From positions 62,001 to 126,000 of the forward strand of contig JASEJE010000003.1 in assembly GCA_030024085.1 (NCBI GenBank): 64,000 bases of DNA, written 5' to 3'. The translations under genes and the position numbers were made by a program. The number at the start of each line of letters is the position of its first letter. The stretch's first letter is position 1. Source of the stretch: Bacillota bacterium. Its GTDB lineage: Bacteria > Bacillota > SHA-98 > UBA4971. This document shows positions 20,872 to 28,497 of the stretch, piece by piece. The notes beneath the pieces are model-generated. The model did not search any database. It was not told the DNA's origin and worked only from the letters and a program-made list of their open reading frames with translations.

Positions 20872-22294
20872 GATATCGAGGCAGACGCTCGCACGCGCCA
20901 GGACCGCTCTGCGCCTGTCGCTGTGCCTCGTTGCAGTGCTCGTCTGCGCCGCGGGGTGCTGGGACAGGACGGAGGTGGACGACCTCGCGTTCATAATGGC
21001 CATCGGCCTCGATGAGGCGCCGGACGACCAGGTGAACGTGACCCTGCACATAGCCGTCCCCAGGGCCGTGGCGGGCGGCGGCGGGTCGGGCGGCGGCTCC
21101 GGCGCGGGTGGTGGAGGAGGGGGTGGTCAGCAGACCAGCCTCATAACGACGCTGACGGGCCACTCCATCCTGAGCGTCCTCAACCTGGTGAACACCCACG
21201 TTGACAGGCGCCCGAGCCTCGTTCACGGCAAGATGGTCGTCATCAGCGAAAAACTCGCAAGACGCGGGATCGCCCCGTACATCAGCGAGCTCGTGAGGTT
21301 TCGTGACGCGAGGAGGACCATGTTCCTCACCGTCAGCCGGGGGAGCGCCAAGGAGTTCATCGAGAAGAACCGTCCGATCATCGAACAGAACCCCGCGAAA
21401 AACCTCGAGCTTCTCGCGCTCGCCAACAGGCAGACCGGGTTCATTCCCCCATCCCAGATTCACAGGTTCCTGGTGGAGATGCAATCACTGGGAGAGGAGC
21501 CTCTCGCCATCCTCGCGGGGGTCAGGGAAGAGGCTCCAGGCGGCAGAACGGAGCAATCAGCCGCCAGAGGAGGACAGGGCGGGGACGGCTCGTCCGATGG
21601 CGGCGCAGCCGGCGGCGGCGCCGGGATGGGGCCCCCGAAGGTGCCGCGCCCCCCGCCCGTCCACGTTCGCAGTGACTCTGACTATGTAGCAGGCGAGTCC
21701 CCCTCGGTCGGTGGAAACCCGGTGGAGGTCATCGGCGGCGCGGTCTTCAGAGGCGACACGATGGTCGGAGAGATCACGGGACAGGACGTCAGGGCCGTGC
21801 TCCTCATCCGTGGGACATTCAAGAGGGGCACGCTCGTCCTGAAGGACCCGTTCGTGAAAGACAGGTACGCGGCGTGCGACATCCGCCTTGCCCGCCCGAC
21901 GGAGACGCGGGTGCTGAAAGAAGGACAAGGGTTCCGCATCAAGGTGAACATCCTTCTCGAAGGGGAGGTCATCGGAAGCCAGAGCCGCATCGATTACTCA
22001 AACCCAAAGAACCTCCACATTCTCGAAAGGCGGTTCGCGGAAAACCTCAAGAAGAGTTGCGATGACGTGGTGAAAAGGGCCCAAGAGGAGTTTCGCGCAG
22101 ACATCTTCGCCTTTGGAAACAAAGCCCGCCACCTCACGAAGACATGGCGCGAATGGGAGGCTCTCAACTGGCCCGGGAGATTCCCGGAGGCGAAAGTGGA
22201 CGTCGAGGTGAAGCTGGACCTTCGCCGCACGGGCCTCTTGTTCAAGCCGCCGGAACCCAGCGTCCAGAGCGCGCCCAAGGCGGAGAGGAGGTAG
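20864..22294 (+). CDS. GerC-family spore germinant receptor C subunit, lipoprotein
   Basis: The N-terminus is a lipoprotein signal (LSLCLVAVLVCAAGC, with Cys near residue 26), directly followed by the GerC hallmark WDRTEVDDLAFIMAIGLD. The three-domain GerC fold follows, ending near residue 465. At 476 residues it is longer than usual (370-400) because of two Gly-rich low-complexity inserts (about residues 67-92 and 225-262) in loops. The GTG at 20864 follows GGGAGGAGG and overlaps gerB by 8 bp. Expected location: outer face of the inner spore membrane. Confidence 0.93.
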   Translation: MREISRQTLARARTALRLSLCLVAVLVCAAGCWDRTEVDDLAFIMAIGLDEAPDDQVNVTLHIAVPRAVAGGGGSGGGSGAGGGGGGGQQTSLITTLTGHSILSVLNLVNTHVDRRPSLVHGKMVVISEKLARRGIAPYISELVRFRDARRTMFLTVSRGSAKEFIEKNRPIIEQNPAKNLELLALANRQTGFIPPSQIHRFLVEMQSLGEEPLAILAGVREEAPGGRTEQSAARGGQGGDGSSDGGAAGGGAGMGPPKVPRPPPVHVRSDSDYVAGESPSVGGNPVEVIGGAVFRGDTMVGEITGQDVRAVLLIRGTFKRGTLVLKDPFVKDRYAACDIRLARPTETRVLKEGQGFRIKVNILLEGEVIGSQSRIDYSNPKNLHILERRFAENLKKSCDDVVKRAQEEFRADIFAFGNKARHLTKTWREWEALNWPGRFPEAKVDVEVKLDLRRTGLLFKPPEPSVQSAPKAERR

Positions 22295-22301
22295 AGAGCG
22301 C

Positions 22302-22478
22302 GTGCGTCTGGGAGTCCTGCTCACCACGATGCCGGTGCCGATCGCGGTGGCGATATACACTGCAAGCTTCGGTCTCTGGCTTCTTCGCCACCGAAACGTC
22401 CGCGGGGCTGTCGGGGCGTTCATCCTTGCGGCCGGGTGCATCGCCGCGCCGCTCCTGCTTCTCCTTATCAGCGGGTAG
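22302..22478 (+). CDS. Small two-helix membrane protein, candidate germinant receptor D subunit
   Basis: A 58-codon frame starts 7 bp after the gerC stop. The GTG at 22302 has AGGAGG ten nt upstream and the frame ends at TAG 22476-22478, just before the operon terminator. The product MRLGVLLTTMPVPIAVAIYT... has two hydrophobic segments (about residues 4-27 and 35-57) joined by a basic turn (LLRHRNVRG). Tiny two-helix D proteins encoded within or beside gerA-type operons are known in Bacillus and modulate germination rate. The assignment is from size, topology and position; no sequence match could be tested. Confidence 0.65.
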   Translation: MRLGVLLTTMPVPIAVAIYTASFGLWLLRHRNVRGAVGAFILAAGCIAAPLLLLLISG

Positions 22479-22500
22479 CCTCCCCGTCCCCGGGGGAGGC
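22478..22500 (+). terminator. Intergenic terminator between the ger operon and codY
   Basis: GCCTCCCC (22478-22485) pairs with GGGGAGGC (22493-22500) across a 7-nt loop, between convergent ger and codY genes. There is no marked T-run on either side, so it may serve both directions weakly. Confidence 0.5.
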
Positions 22501-22531
22501 CACCCGCGCATCCTGCACACCGCCGGCTCCG

Positions 22532-23317
22532 CTATCTCGCCCGCAGCCTCTCGAGTTCATCGAAGAGCTTGTCGTTGAGCACCCTGATATAGGTGCCTTT
22601 CATGCCGAGGGAGCGTGACTCGATGACCCCGGCGCTCTCGAACTTGCGGAGTGCATTTACGATGACCGATCTCGTGATGCCCACTTTGTCAGCGATCTTG
22701 CTCGCCACGAGCAGACCCTCGTCTCCGCCGAGTTCCTCGAAGATGTGCTCCACGGCCTCCTGCTCAGAGAAGGAGAGAGTATCGAGGGCCATCTGCACCG
22801 AAGCCTTCTTGCGGGCCTCCTCTTCGATCTGCCCGGTCTTCGAGCGGAGGATCTCCATGCCGAACACGGTGGCGGCGTATTCCGCAAGCACGAGGTCCTC
22901 GTCGGAGAACTCCTTCTCAAGCCTTGCCAGCACAAGGGTCCCCATCCTGTCTCCCCCTGCGTAGATGGGAACGACGGTGAGAAGCTTCTCGGCAAACCCG
23001 CACTCCACGTTCGGGCCGAGGAAGCACTTCCCGCGCTCGTGCCGGACGTTCTCGGACGTCTCGATTATCCGAAGGAGCCAGTCAGAGGACTCCCTGGGGA
23101 ACATCCCGCCGTTCCCGACACACCCCACCGCCGCCTCGCAATCGAAGCCCTCCATGAAACCGTATCCCAGAAGCTTTCCGCGGCGCGCCACCACGTACAC
23201 GTTGGCAGCGATCTCCTCGGAGAACACGGCGGCAAGTTCATTGAAGTTGCTTGGAAAACCCGTGGACTCCTGTATGAACCGGCTGATTCTCCGCGTCTTC
23301 TCCAGTAGTTCGCTCAT
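22532..23317 (-). CDS. codY: GTP- and branched-chain amino acid-sensing repressor CodY
   Basis: CodY is the global nutrient regulator of low-GC Gram-positives. At 261 residues it has the usual length: an N-terminal GAF ligand domain (LLEKTRRISRFIQESTG..., with the GTP/BCAA pocket) and a C-terminal winged helix (ASKIADKVGITRSVIVNALRK, about residues 203-225). The ATG at 23317 follows AAGGAGGAGACGTCG. It is the last gene of the xerC-hslV-hslU-codY series, the same order as codV-clpQ-clpY-codY in Bacillus subtilis. Confidence 0.96.
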   Translation of the reverse strand: MSELLEKTRRISRFIQESTGFPSNFNELAAVFSEEIAANVYVVARRGKLLGYGFMEGFDCEAAVGCVGNGGMFPRESSDWLLRIIETSENVRHERGKCFLGPNVECGFAEKLLTVVPIYAGGDRMGTLVLARLEKEFSDEDLVLAEYAATVFGMEILRSKTGQIEEEARKKASVQMALDTLSFSEQEAVEHIFEELGGDEGLLVASKIADKVGITRSVIVNALRKFESAGVIESRSLGMKGTYIRVLNDKLFDELERLRAR

Positions 23318-23388
23318 CGACGTCTCCTCCTTATGTTGCTCCTATACGTAAGTCTGGATTTGACTGCCAGCAGGCAGCCGGCCAGCCT

Positions 23389-23420
23389 CTTGCGTCTCGT
23401 CGTGCGAGCACCGGCAAGGC
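23389..23420. repeat. Fragment of an E-family element upstream of codY
   Basis: TCTCGTCGTGCGAGCACCGGCAAGG matches one arm of the E core (CCGTCGTGCAAGCACCGGCAA), but the partner arm and ends are missing. It lies in the 248-bp hslU-codY gap, which holds no other recognised feature. Confidence 0.5.
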
Positions 23421-23565
23421 GAGGTCCGCGCAAGCCAGCGCAAGCCAGTGAATCGCGAAAGCGCGGCACCCGGGCTTGTCCCACCGTGGGCCGCGTCCCA
23501 GCCCGGCGCGGCCGAGGATCGGGCGCCGCCACCGCCGGACGCGTCGGGGCTCGCCGAACCCGGTC

Positions 23566-24957
23566 CTACAGTATGAACCGACTGAGATCCCTGTCTCTCA
23601 CTATGTCTTGCAGCCGACTGCGAACGTAATCTGCGTCAATCTCCACCCTCCCCTTCGACATATCCGGCGCATCGAAGGAGAGATCATCGAGCAGACGCTC
23701 CATGATCGTGTGAAGCCTCCTCGCGCCGATGTTCTCGGTCTCCTGGTTGACTCTATCAGCGATGGCCGCGATCTCGTCGATGGCGTCGGGCATGAATTCG
23801 ACCTCGACGCCTTCCGTAGCGATCAGGGCCCTGTATTGCTTCACGAGCGCGTTCTCCGGCTCGAGCAGGATGCGCTTGAAGTCGTCCTTCGTGAGGCTGT
23901 CGAGCTCCACCCTTATCGGGAAACGACCCTGCAGCTCAGGGATAAGGTCCGAGGGCTTTGCCACGTGGAAGGCCCCGGCCGCGATGAAGAGTACGTGGTC
24001 GGTCTTCACCGGGCCGTGCTTGGTCATTATCGTGGAACCCTCCACAATCGGCAGGATGTCCCGCTGCACTCCCTCGCGCGACACGTCAGGCCCGACCCCG
24101 CGCTCTCTGCCTGCTATCTTGTCGATCTCGTCTATGAACACGATCCCGGACTGCTCGGCGCGCTGTATGGCCTCGTGTTCAACTTCCTCCATGTCGACGA
24201 GCTTCTGGGCCTCTTCCTGGGCTATGACCTTCCTCGCTTCCCTCACCGGGACCTTGCGGCGCCGCTGACGCCGGGGGAGAAGGCCGCCGAAGAGGTCCTG
24301 CATGTTGATGCCCATCTCCTCCGCACCGGAGCCGCTGAAGACCTCCAGCATGGGTGGGGTCTGGTCCTCCACGGCGACCTCGATGATCGTGTCCTCGAGT
24401 TCGCCCGCTGCCAGTCTCGAGCGAATCTCCTCGCGCTGCGACCTTGCCTCGGCCTGCCTTGCCCGGAAAGAGTCGTCATCCCGCGCCAGCCCCAGGCCCC
24501 CCATGAGGGCGCCGAGCGGGTTCCTCTCGGCCTCGCGCGTGGGGATGGGCGCCAGGATATCGAGAATCCTCTCGTCCACCATGGCCTCGGCCCTGTGGTA
24601 GACCTCAACCATCTTCTCGGCCTTCACCATCCTGATGGACGTTTCCACCAGGTCGCGAATGATCGAATCCACGTCGCGCCCGACGTAGCCGACCTCCGTG
24701 AACTTCGTCGCCTCGACCTTGATGAACGGCGCGTTCACCAGTCTCGCGAGCCTGCGGGCGATCTCGGTCTTCCCGACACCGGTGGGGCCGATCATGAGTA
24801 TGTTCTTCGGCACCACCTCATCGCGAAGCGGCCCTGGCAGCTTCAGCCGGCGGTATCTGTTGCGCAGGGCGATGGCGACCGCCCGCTTGGCCTTCGCCTG
24901 CCCGACGATGTACTTGTCGAGCTCCTCGACAATGGCTCGGGGTGTCAGGTCTTGCAC
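23566..24957 (-). CDS. hslU: ATP-dependent protease ATPase subunit HslU/ClpY
   Basis: AAA+ unfoldase that feeds substrates to HslV. The start [17 protein letters not shown] is typical; Walker A is [14 protein letters not shown], then the I domain, Walker [14 protein letters not shown], and the C-terminal SRFIL-type tail (RDLSRFIL) that inserts into HslV. The GTG at 24957 (463 aa) is preceded by GGAGGCACGAGG; a TTG at 24987 is not supported. It follows hslV after 14 bp. Confidence 0.96.
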   Translation of the reverse strand: MQDLTPRAIVEELDKYIVGQAKAKRAVAIALRNRYRRLKLPGPLRDEVVPKNILMIGPTGVGKTEIARRLARLVNAPFIKVEATKFTEVGYVGRDVDSIIRDLVETSIRMVKAEKMVEVYHRAEAMVDERILDILAPIPTREAERNPLGALMGGLGLARDDDSFRARQAEARSQREEIRSRLAAGELEDTIIEVAVEDQTPPMLEVFSGSGAEEMGINMQDLFGGLLPRRQRRRKVPVREARKVIAQEEAQKLVDMEEVEHEAIQRAEQSGIVFIDEIDKIAGRERGVGPDVSREGVQRDILPIVEGSTIMTKHGPVKTDHVLFIAAGAFHVAKPSDLIPELQGRFPIRVELDSLTKDDFKRILLEPENALVKQYRALIATEGVEVEFMPDAIDEIAAIADRVNQETENIGARRLHTIMERLLDDLSFDAPDMSKGRVEIDADYVRSRLQDIVRDRDLSRFIL

Positions 24958-24971
24958 CCTCGTGCCTCCCT

Positions 24972-25499
24972 TCAAAGCTCCTCGCAAGAGATCTCTTCAT
25001 TCGTATATATGCAGATGGACGCGGCGATCTTGAGCGCCTCCGTGGCGACGTCACGGCAGGGAAGGTCCGTGTGCCGGATGAGAGCCCGCGCAGCGGCAAG
25101 CGCATACGGGCCGCCCGACCCGACGGCCACCACGTCGTCGTCGGGCTCGATGACATCGCCACTCCCCGATATCACGAGAAGGTGGGACATGTCTGCCACC
25201 ACGAGAAGCGCCTCCAGGCGGCGCAGGGCTCTATCGAGCCGCCATTCCTTGGCAAGCTCCACGGCGGCCCTCGGAAGGTTCCCGTGAAACTCCTCCAGCT
25301 TCCCCTCAAACTTCTCGAACAGGGCGAAAGCATCAGCGGCCGCCCCTGCGAAACCCGCCAGCACTTTGCCGTCATGGATCCTTCTGACCTTCTTGGCCCC
25401 GTGCTTCATCACGGTGTTCCCGAAGGTCACCTGGCCGTCGCCGGCGACGGCCACATGGCCGCCGCGCCTTACGGCAACTACAGTCGTGGCGTGAAACAC
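24972..25499 (-). CDS. hslV: ATP-dependent protease peptidase subunit HslV/ClpQ
   Basis: Threonine-type (Ntn-hydrolase) peptidase of the HslVU complex. The N-terminus is [14 protein letters not shown]: after removal of the short propeptide, Thr becomes the nucleophile. [21 protein letters not shown] and [18 protein letters not shown] are family motifs. The GTG at 25499 (175 aa) has AAGGAG 8 nt upstream. The same frame is open to 25700, but that extension runs through element E5 and is not HslV-like; automatic annotation could overextend this gene by about 67 codons. Confidence 0.95.
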   Translation of the reverse strand: MFHATTVVAVRRGGHVAVAGDGQVTFGNTVMKHGAKKVRRIHDGKVLAGFAGAAADAFALFEKFEGKLEEFHGNLPRAAVELAKEWRLDRALRRLEALLVVADMSHLLVISGSGDVIEPDDDVVAVGSGGPYALAAARALIRHTDLPCRDVATEALKIAASICIYTNEEISCEEL

Positions 25500-25523
25500 A
25501 CGGCTCACTCCTTCAGGTTTCAG

Positions 25524-25706
25524 GCTGAGTGCGGGTTCAGAAATCACCGCCACTTTGCCAGCCGCTGCCAGTATCGCGCTCCGGGGACGGCGCGGCTCGT
25601 CGGATTCGGCGTTCAGGCTTGGCAGATCCAGAGCGTCCCATCGTGCAAGCACCGGAAACCCGGAGGTCTCTCCCAGACCGGCATGGATTTCCGGACTCAC
25701 ACTCAG
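25524..25706 (+). repeat. Structured intergenic element E5 (alpha/beta ends)
   Basis: A 183-bp copy filling the space from the xerC stop to just before the hslV ribosome-binding site. The left end is CTGAGTGCGGGTTCAGAAATC; the right end read inward is CTGAGTGTGAGTCCGGAAATC. The core is more diverged than in E2: the first hairpin is shortened (GACGGCGCGGCTCGTC) and the second is TTCGGCGTTCAGGCTTGGC. The TGA of the right terminus is the xerC stop codon. Confidence 0.85.
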
Positions 25707-26602
25707 GCTCGAGGGTGAGCCCTGTCGTACACGAGCTTGAGCTTCTCGCGGGTCACGTGAGTGTAGATCTGCGTCGTGGATATGCTCACGTGCCCCAGTA
25801 GCTCCTGCACGGCTCGCAGATCAGCTCCGTGGTCGAGGAGATGGGTGGCAAAGGAGTGCCTGATCGCGTGGGGACTCACCTTCTTGTCGATGCTCACTTT
25901 GCGTATGTAACGGTCGACCATGGTCTGGACGGCCCTGGCTGAAAGCCTCCCGCCCCTGTAGTTCAGAAACAGCGCTCCTACGTCCGGACGCGCACCGACG
26001 AGCCGCGGCCTTCCCCGGCCCAGGTACTCCCTCAACGCATCAACGGCCCGCTCTCCGATGGGCACGATACGCTCTTTCCTGCCCTTCCCGAACGCTCGCA
26101 CGAAGCCATGGTGCAAATCGGCATCCCCGGTGTCTAGCCCCACCAGCTCACCTACGCGCAAGCCCGCCGCATACAGCGTCTCGAAGACGGCCCTGTCGCG
26201 AAGGCCGAGCGGGGTGTCGCGCGGCGGAGACTCGAGGAGGCTCTCCACGTCTCCTTCGTGGAGAAATCGCGGAAGCATCCGCCCGAGTTTCGGTGCCCTC
26301 ACGCCCCTGGCCGGGTTCGTCGGGCAGATTCCCTTCCTGCACAGGTACGTGAAGAACGAGCGTACAGCCGCGAGCCGCCGCGCTATGGTCCGCCGCGAGT
26401 ACTTCGCCCTTTGCAGGCTCGCGAGATATGCTCTTATCTCGAGGTGCGTTATGTCAGACGGGCTGCTGTCCCCCTGAAGGGCGTTGCCCAGGAAATCGAT
26501 GAAGCAACGGATGTCATGGGCATAAGCATCGAGAGTATTGGGCGATGCGCCCTTTTCGAGTGCAAGCTGCGCGAGAAAACCATCGACCTCCGAAGCAAGC
26601 AC
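25703..26602 (-). CDS. xerC: Tyrosine recombinase XerC
   Basis: Site-specific recombinase for resolving chromosome dimers at dif. The N-terminal SAM-like domain ([23 protein letters not shown]) and the catalytic set are present: Arg in AAGLRVGEL, Lys in [24 protein letters not shown] (His and Arg), [15 protein letters not shown] (His and Tyr nucleophile). The GTG at 26602 has AGGAGG 10 nt upstream and gives 299 aa, the family length. The C-terminus YDRAHPRA is normal, yet the TGA stop (25705-25703) lies in the terminus of element E5. Confidence 0.95.
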   Translation of the reverse strand: MLASEVDGFLAQLALEKGASPNTLDAYAHDIRCFIDFLGNALQGDSSPSDITHLEIRAYLASLQRAKYSRRTIARRLAAVRSFFTYLCRKGICPTNPARGVRAPKLGRMLPRFLHEGDVESLLESPPRDTPLGLRDRAVFETLYAAGLRVGELVGLDTGDADLHHGFVRAFGKGRKERIVPIGERAVDALREYLGRGRPRLVGARPDVGALFLNYRGGRLSARAVQTMVDRYIRKVSIDKKVSPHAIRHSFATHLLDHGADLRAVQELLGHVSISTTQIYTHVTREKLKLVYDRAHPRA

Positions 26603-26760
26603 CAGAACCGTCCCTCCTGATCCGCCCCGGACGCGGTTCACCCGGTGCCCCGGCGCCCCGGGCACCCCGGCCGCCCTGGCGACCGCGCCCATCCGGCCAT
26701 CTGGCCATCCAGGCAACTTGCGTCTGCCATGGCGCTCCCGGCCAGTTCGGCCGCGCCGGC

Positions 26761-26820
26761 CACCCCAGCGCGACCCAGCGCGACCCAGCGCGGCCCAGCG
26801 CGGCCCAGCGCGGCCCAGCC
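26761..26820. repeat. 10-bp tandem repeat upstream of xerC
   Basis: Six successive decamers of the form CGACCCAGCG or CGGCCCAGCG fill this stretch of the 277-bp trmFO-xerC gap. It lies in the predicted xerC leader, downstream of the promoter at 26868-26896. Confidence 0.7.
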
Positions 26821-26867
26821 CCGGTCAGTGCCAGCCAGCGGTCCGGCGGCGACCCATCTAGCCTGAA

Positions 26868-26896
26868 ATTGTAACATAATTATAACAGTTCTTCAA
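26868..26896 (-). promoter_or_regulatory. Predicted promoter for xerC-hslV-hslU-codY
   Basis: TTGAAG (26896-26891) and TACAAT (26873-26868) on the minus strand, 17 bp apart. The -35 hexamer lies in the last codons of trmFO. The AT-rich patch is striking in such a GC-rich region. Confidence 0.5.
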
Positions 26897-28220
26897 GACC
26901 ACTTCGGAGGGTTTTCTCGAAATTCCTCATCGCGTTGAGGGCGGATGTCGCGATTTGGCGTCTGGCGGCTTTTCCCCTGAGCTTCCCTTCGGGACGGGGC
27001 ATGATCCCGAAGTTTGCGTTCATCGGCTGGAAGGGGCCCCGCCGGGGTCCGGTTATGTACCGGCACAGGCTGCCGTGGACCGTTTCGGCTGGGAACACCA
27101 GGGGGTCATGCCCGCGAGCCAGCCTCGCGACGTTCACGCCGGCCACAAGGCCCGAGGCTGCTGACTCGAGGTAGCCTTCTACTCCGGTCACCTGGCCGGC
27201 GAAGAAGAGCGTGTCGCGGGAGCGGAACTGCAGGGTCGGCCGGAGGAGCTCCGGCGAGTTTATGTAGGTGTTCCTGTGCATCACCCCGTACCTTACGAAC
27301 TCGGCGTGCTCCAGCCCCGGGATCATCCGGAAGACGCGCCGCTGCTCGTCCCAGGTGAGCCGTGTCTGAAAGCCCACCATGTTGAGAAGCGTCCCGGCCT
27401 CGTCCTCACGTCTGAGCTGCACAACGGCGTACGGCCTCTCGCCCGTCCGCGGGTCGACCAGGCCCACCGGCCGCATGGGGCCGTACGCGAGGGCCTCGCG
27501 CCCCCTCCGTGCCAGGACCTCCACGGGCATGCACGCCTCGAAGACTCTCGTGTCCTCGAACCCGTGGACCGGCGCGCACCTCGCCGAGACCAGCGCGTCA
27601 CAGAAACGATCGTACTCTTCCTTCGTCATCGGGCAATTGAGGTAGTCGTCGCCGCCCCGGCCGTAGCGAGATCCCCAGAAGGCCTTCGACATGTCGCACG
27701 ACTCCGCGGTCACTATCGGCGCTACGGCGTCATAGAAGTAGAGATGCGCGGTGCCAGCAAGCCGGGCCATGTCCTGCGCCAGGCTCTCTGACGTGAGGGG
27801 GCCTGTTGCTATCACCACCGGGACGCCTTCGGGGATCGTGTGCACCTCTTTCCTCACCGTCTTCACCCTGGGACAGCGCTCGATGTACGCCGTAACGAGA
27901 CGCGCGAACCGTCGCCTGTCGCACGCCAGCGCAGACCCGGCGGGGATCCTCGATCCTTCTGCGCATCTCATGATGATGGACCCCAGGATCCGCATCTCCT
28001 CTTTGAGCACGCCGGCAGCGCTGTCGGGGCTGTCGGAGCCCAGGGAATTGGAGCACACCAGCTCGGCGAAGTCGCCCGTGGTATGGGCAGGGGTCATCAT
28101 CGCCGGACGCATCTCCACGAGCGTCACTTGCAGGCCCTGCCTCGCAGCCTGCCATGCGGCCTCGATGCCCGCGAGGCCGCCCCCCACCACCATTACGTCA
28201 CCTACACCAGGATCGAGCAT
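26880..28220 (-). CDS. trmFO: Methylenetetrahydrofolate-tRNA-(uracil-54-C5)-methyltransferase TrmFO
   Basis: FAD/folate-dependent enzyme that makes m5U54 in tRNA. The FAD dinucleotide-binding motif is VMVVGGGLAGIEAAWQAA; further family stretches are AELVCSNSLGSD, the Cys in LVCSNS, and FFAGQVTGVEGYLESAASGL. The ATG at 28220 (446 aa) follows GGGGAGGAAGC; a start at 28259 is not supported by a ribosome-binding site. It lies after topA, with element E6 between, in the conserved topA-trmFO-xerC order. Confidence 0.96.
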   Translation of the reverse strand: MLDPGVGDVMVVGGGLAGIEAAWQAARQGLQVTLVEMRPAMMTPAHTTGDFAELVCSNSLGSDSPDSAAGVLKEEMRILGSIIMRCAEGSRIPAGSALACDRRRFARLVTAYIERCPRVKTVRKEVHTIPEGVPVVIATGPLTSESLAQDMARLAGTAHLYFYDAVAPIVTAESCDMSKAFWGSRYGRGGDDYLNCPMTKEEYDRFCDALVSARCAPVHGFEDTRVFEACMPVEVLARRGREALAYGPMRPVGLVDPRTGERPYAVVQLRREDEAGTLLNMVGFQTRLTWDEQRRVFRMIPGLEHAEFVRYGVMHRNTYINSPELLRPTLQFRSRDTLFFAGQVTGVEGYLESAASGLVAGVNVARLARGHDPLVFPAETVHGSLCRYITGPRRGPFQPMNANFGIMPRPEGKLRGKAARRQIATSALNAMRNFEKTLRSGLEELL

Positions 28221-28305
28221 GCTTCCTCCCCACCGGCGCGCCGGGCAATCGACACTCATGTGGACTCGTAAAACAGTATGGGCTGCTCATAGGCCAGAGG
28301 AGCAC

Positions 28306-28497
28306 CAAGTGCGGGTTCAGAAATCACCGCCGCTTTTCCAGGGGTTGCCGGTGCTCGCACGACGGGGCGCTCTCGATTTGGCGAGCCTGAATGCCAAATC
28401 TAACGAGCCGCGCCGCAAGCGCGCCGCCCCCGGAGTGCAACACCGGCAACCGAGAAGGTTCTCCCGAACCAGCGTGGATTTGTGAACTCACACTCAG
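28306..28497 (-). repeat. Structured intergenic element E6 (core inverted relative to its ends)
   Basis: A 192-bp copy between topA and trmFO. The left end is of the alpha type (AAGTGCGGGTTCAGAAATC), and the right end read inward is beta (CTGAGTGTGAGTTCACAAATC), as in E2 and E5, but the core (outer stem GGTTGCCGGTG/CACCGGCAACC) is in the opposite orientation. The TGA of the right terminus is the topA stop codon. Confidence 0.85.

Noticed and set aside
19660-21051. 463-residue minus-strand frame opposite gerB/gerC
   Set aside because: Shadow of the germination operon in GC-rich DNA; rich in His, Arg and Asp without any motif.
24972-25700. 242-residue HslV
   Set aside because: The first 67 codons are element E5 read in frame; [10 protein letters not shown] at 25499 is the family start with a good ribosome-binding site.
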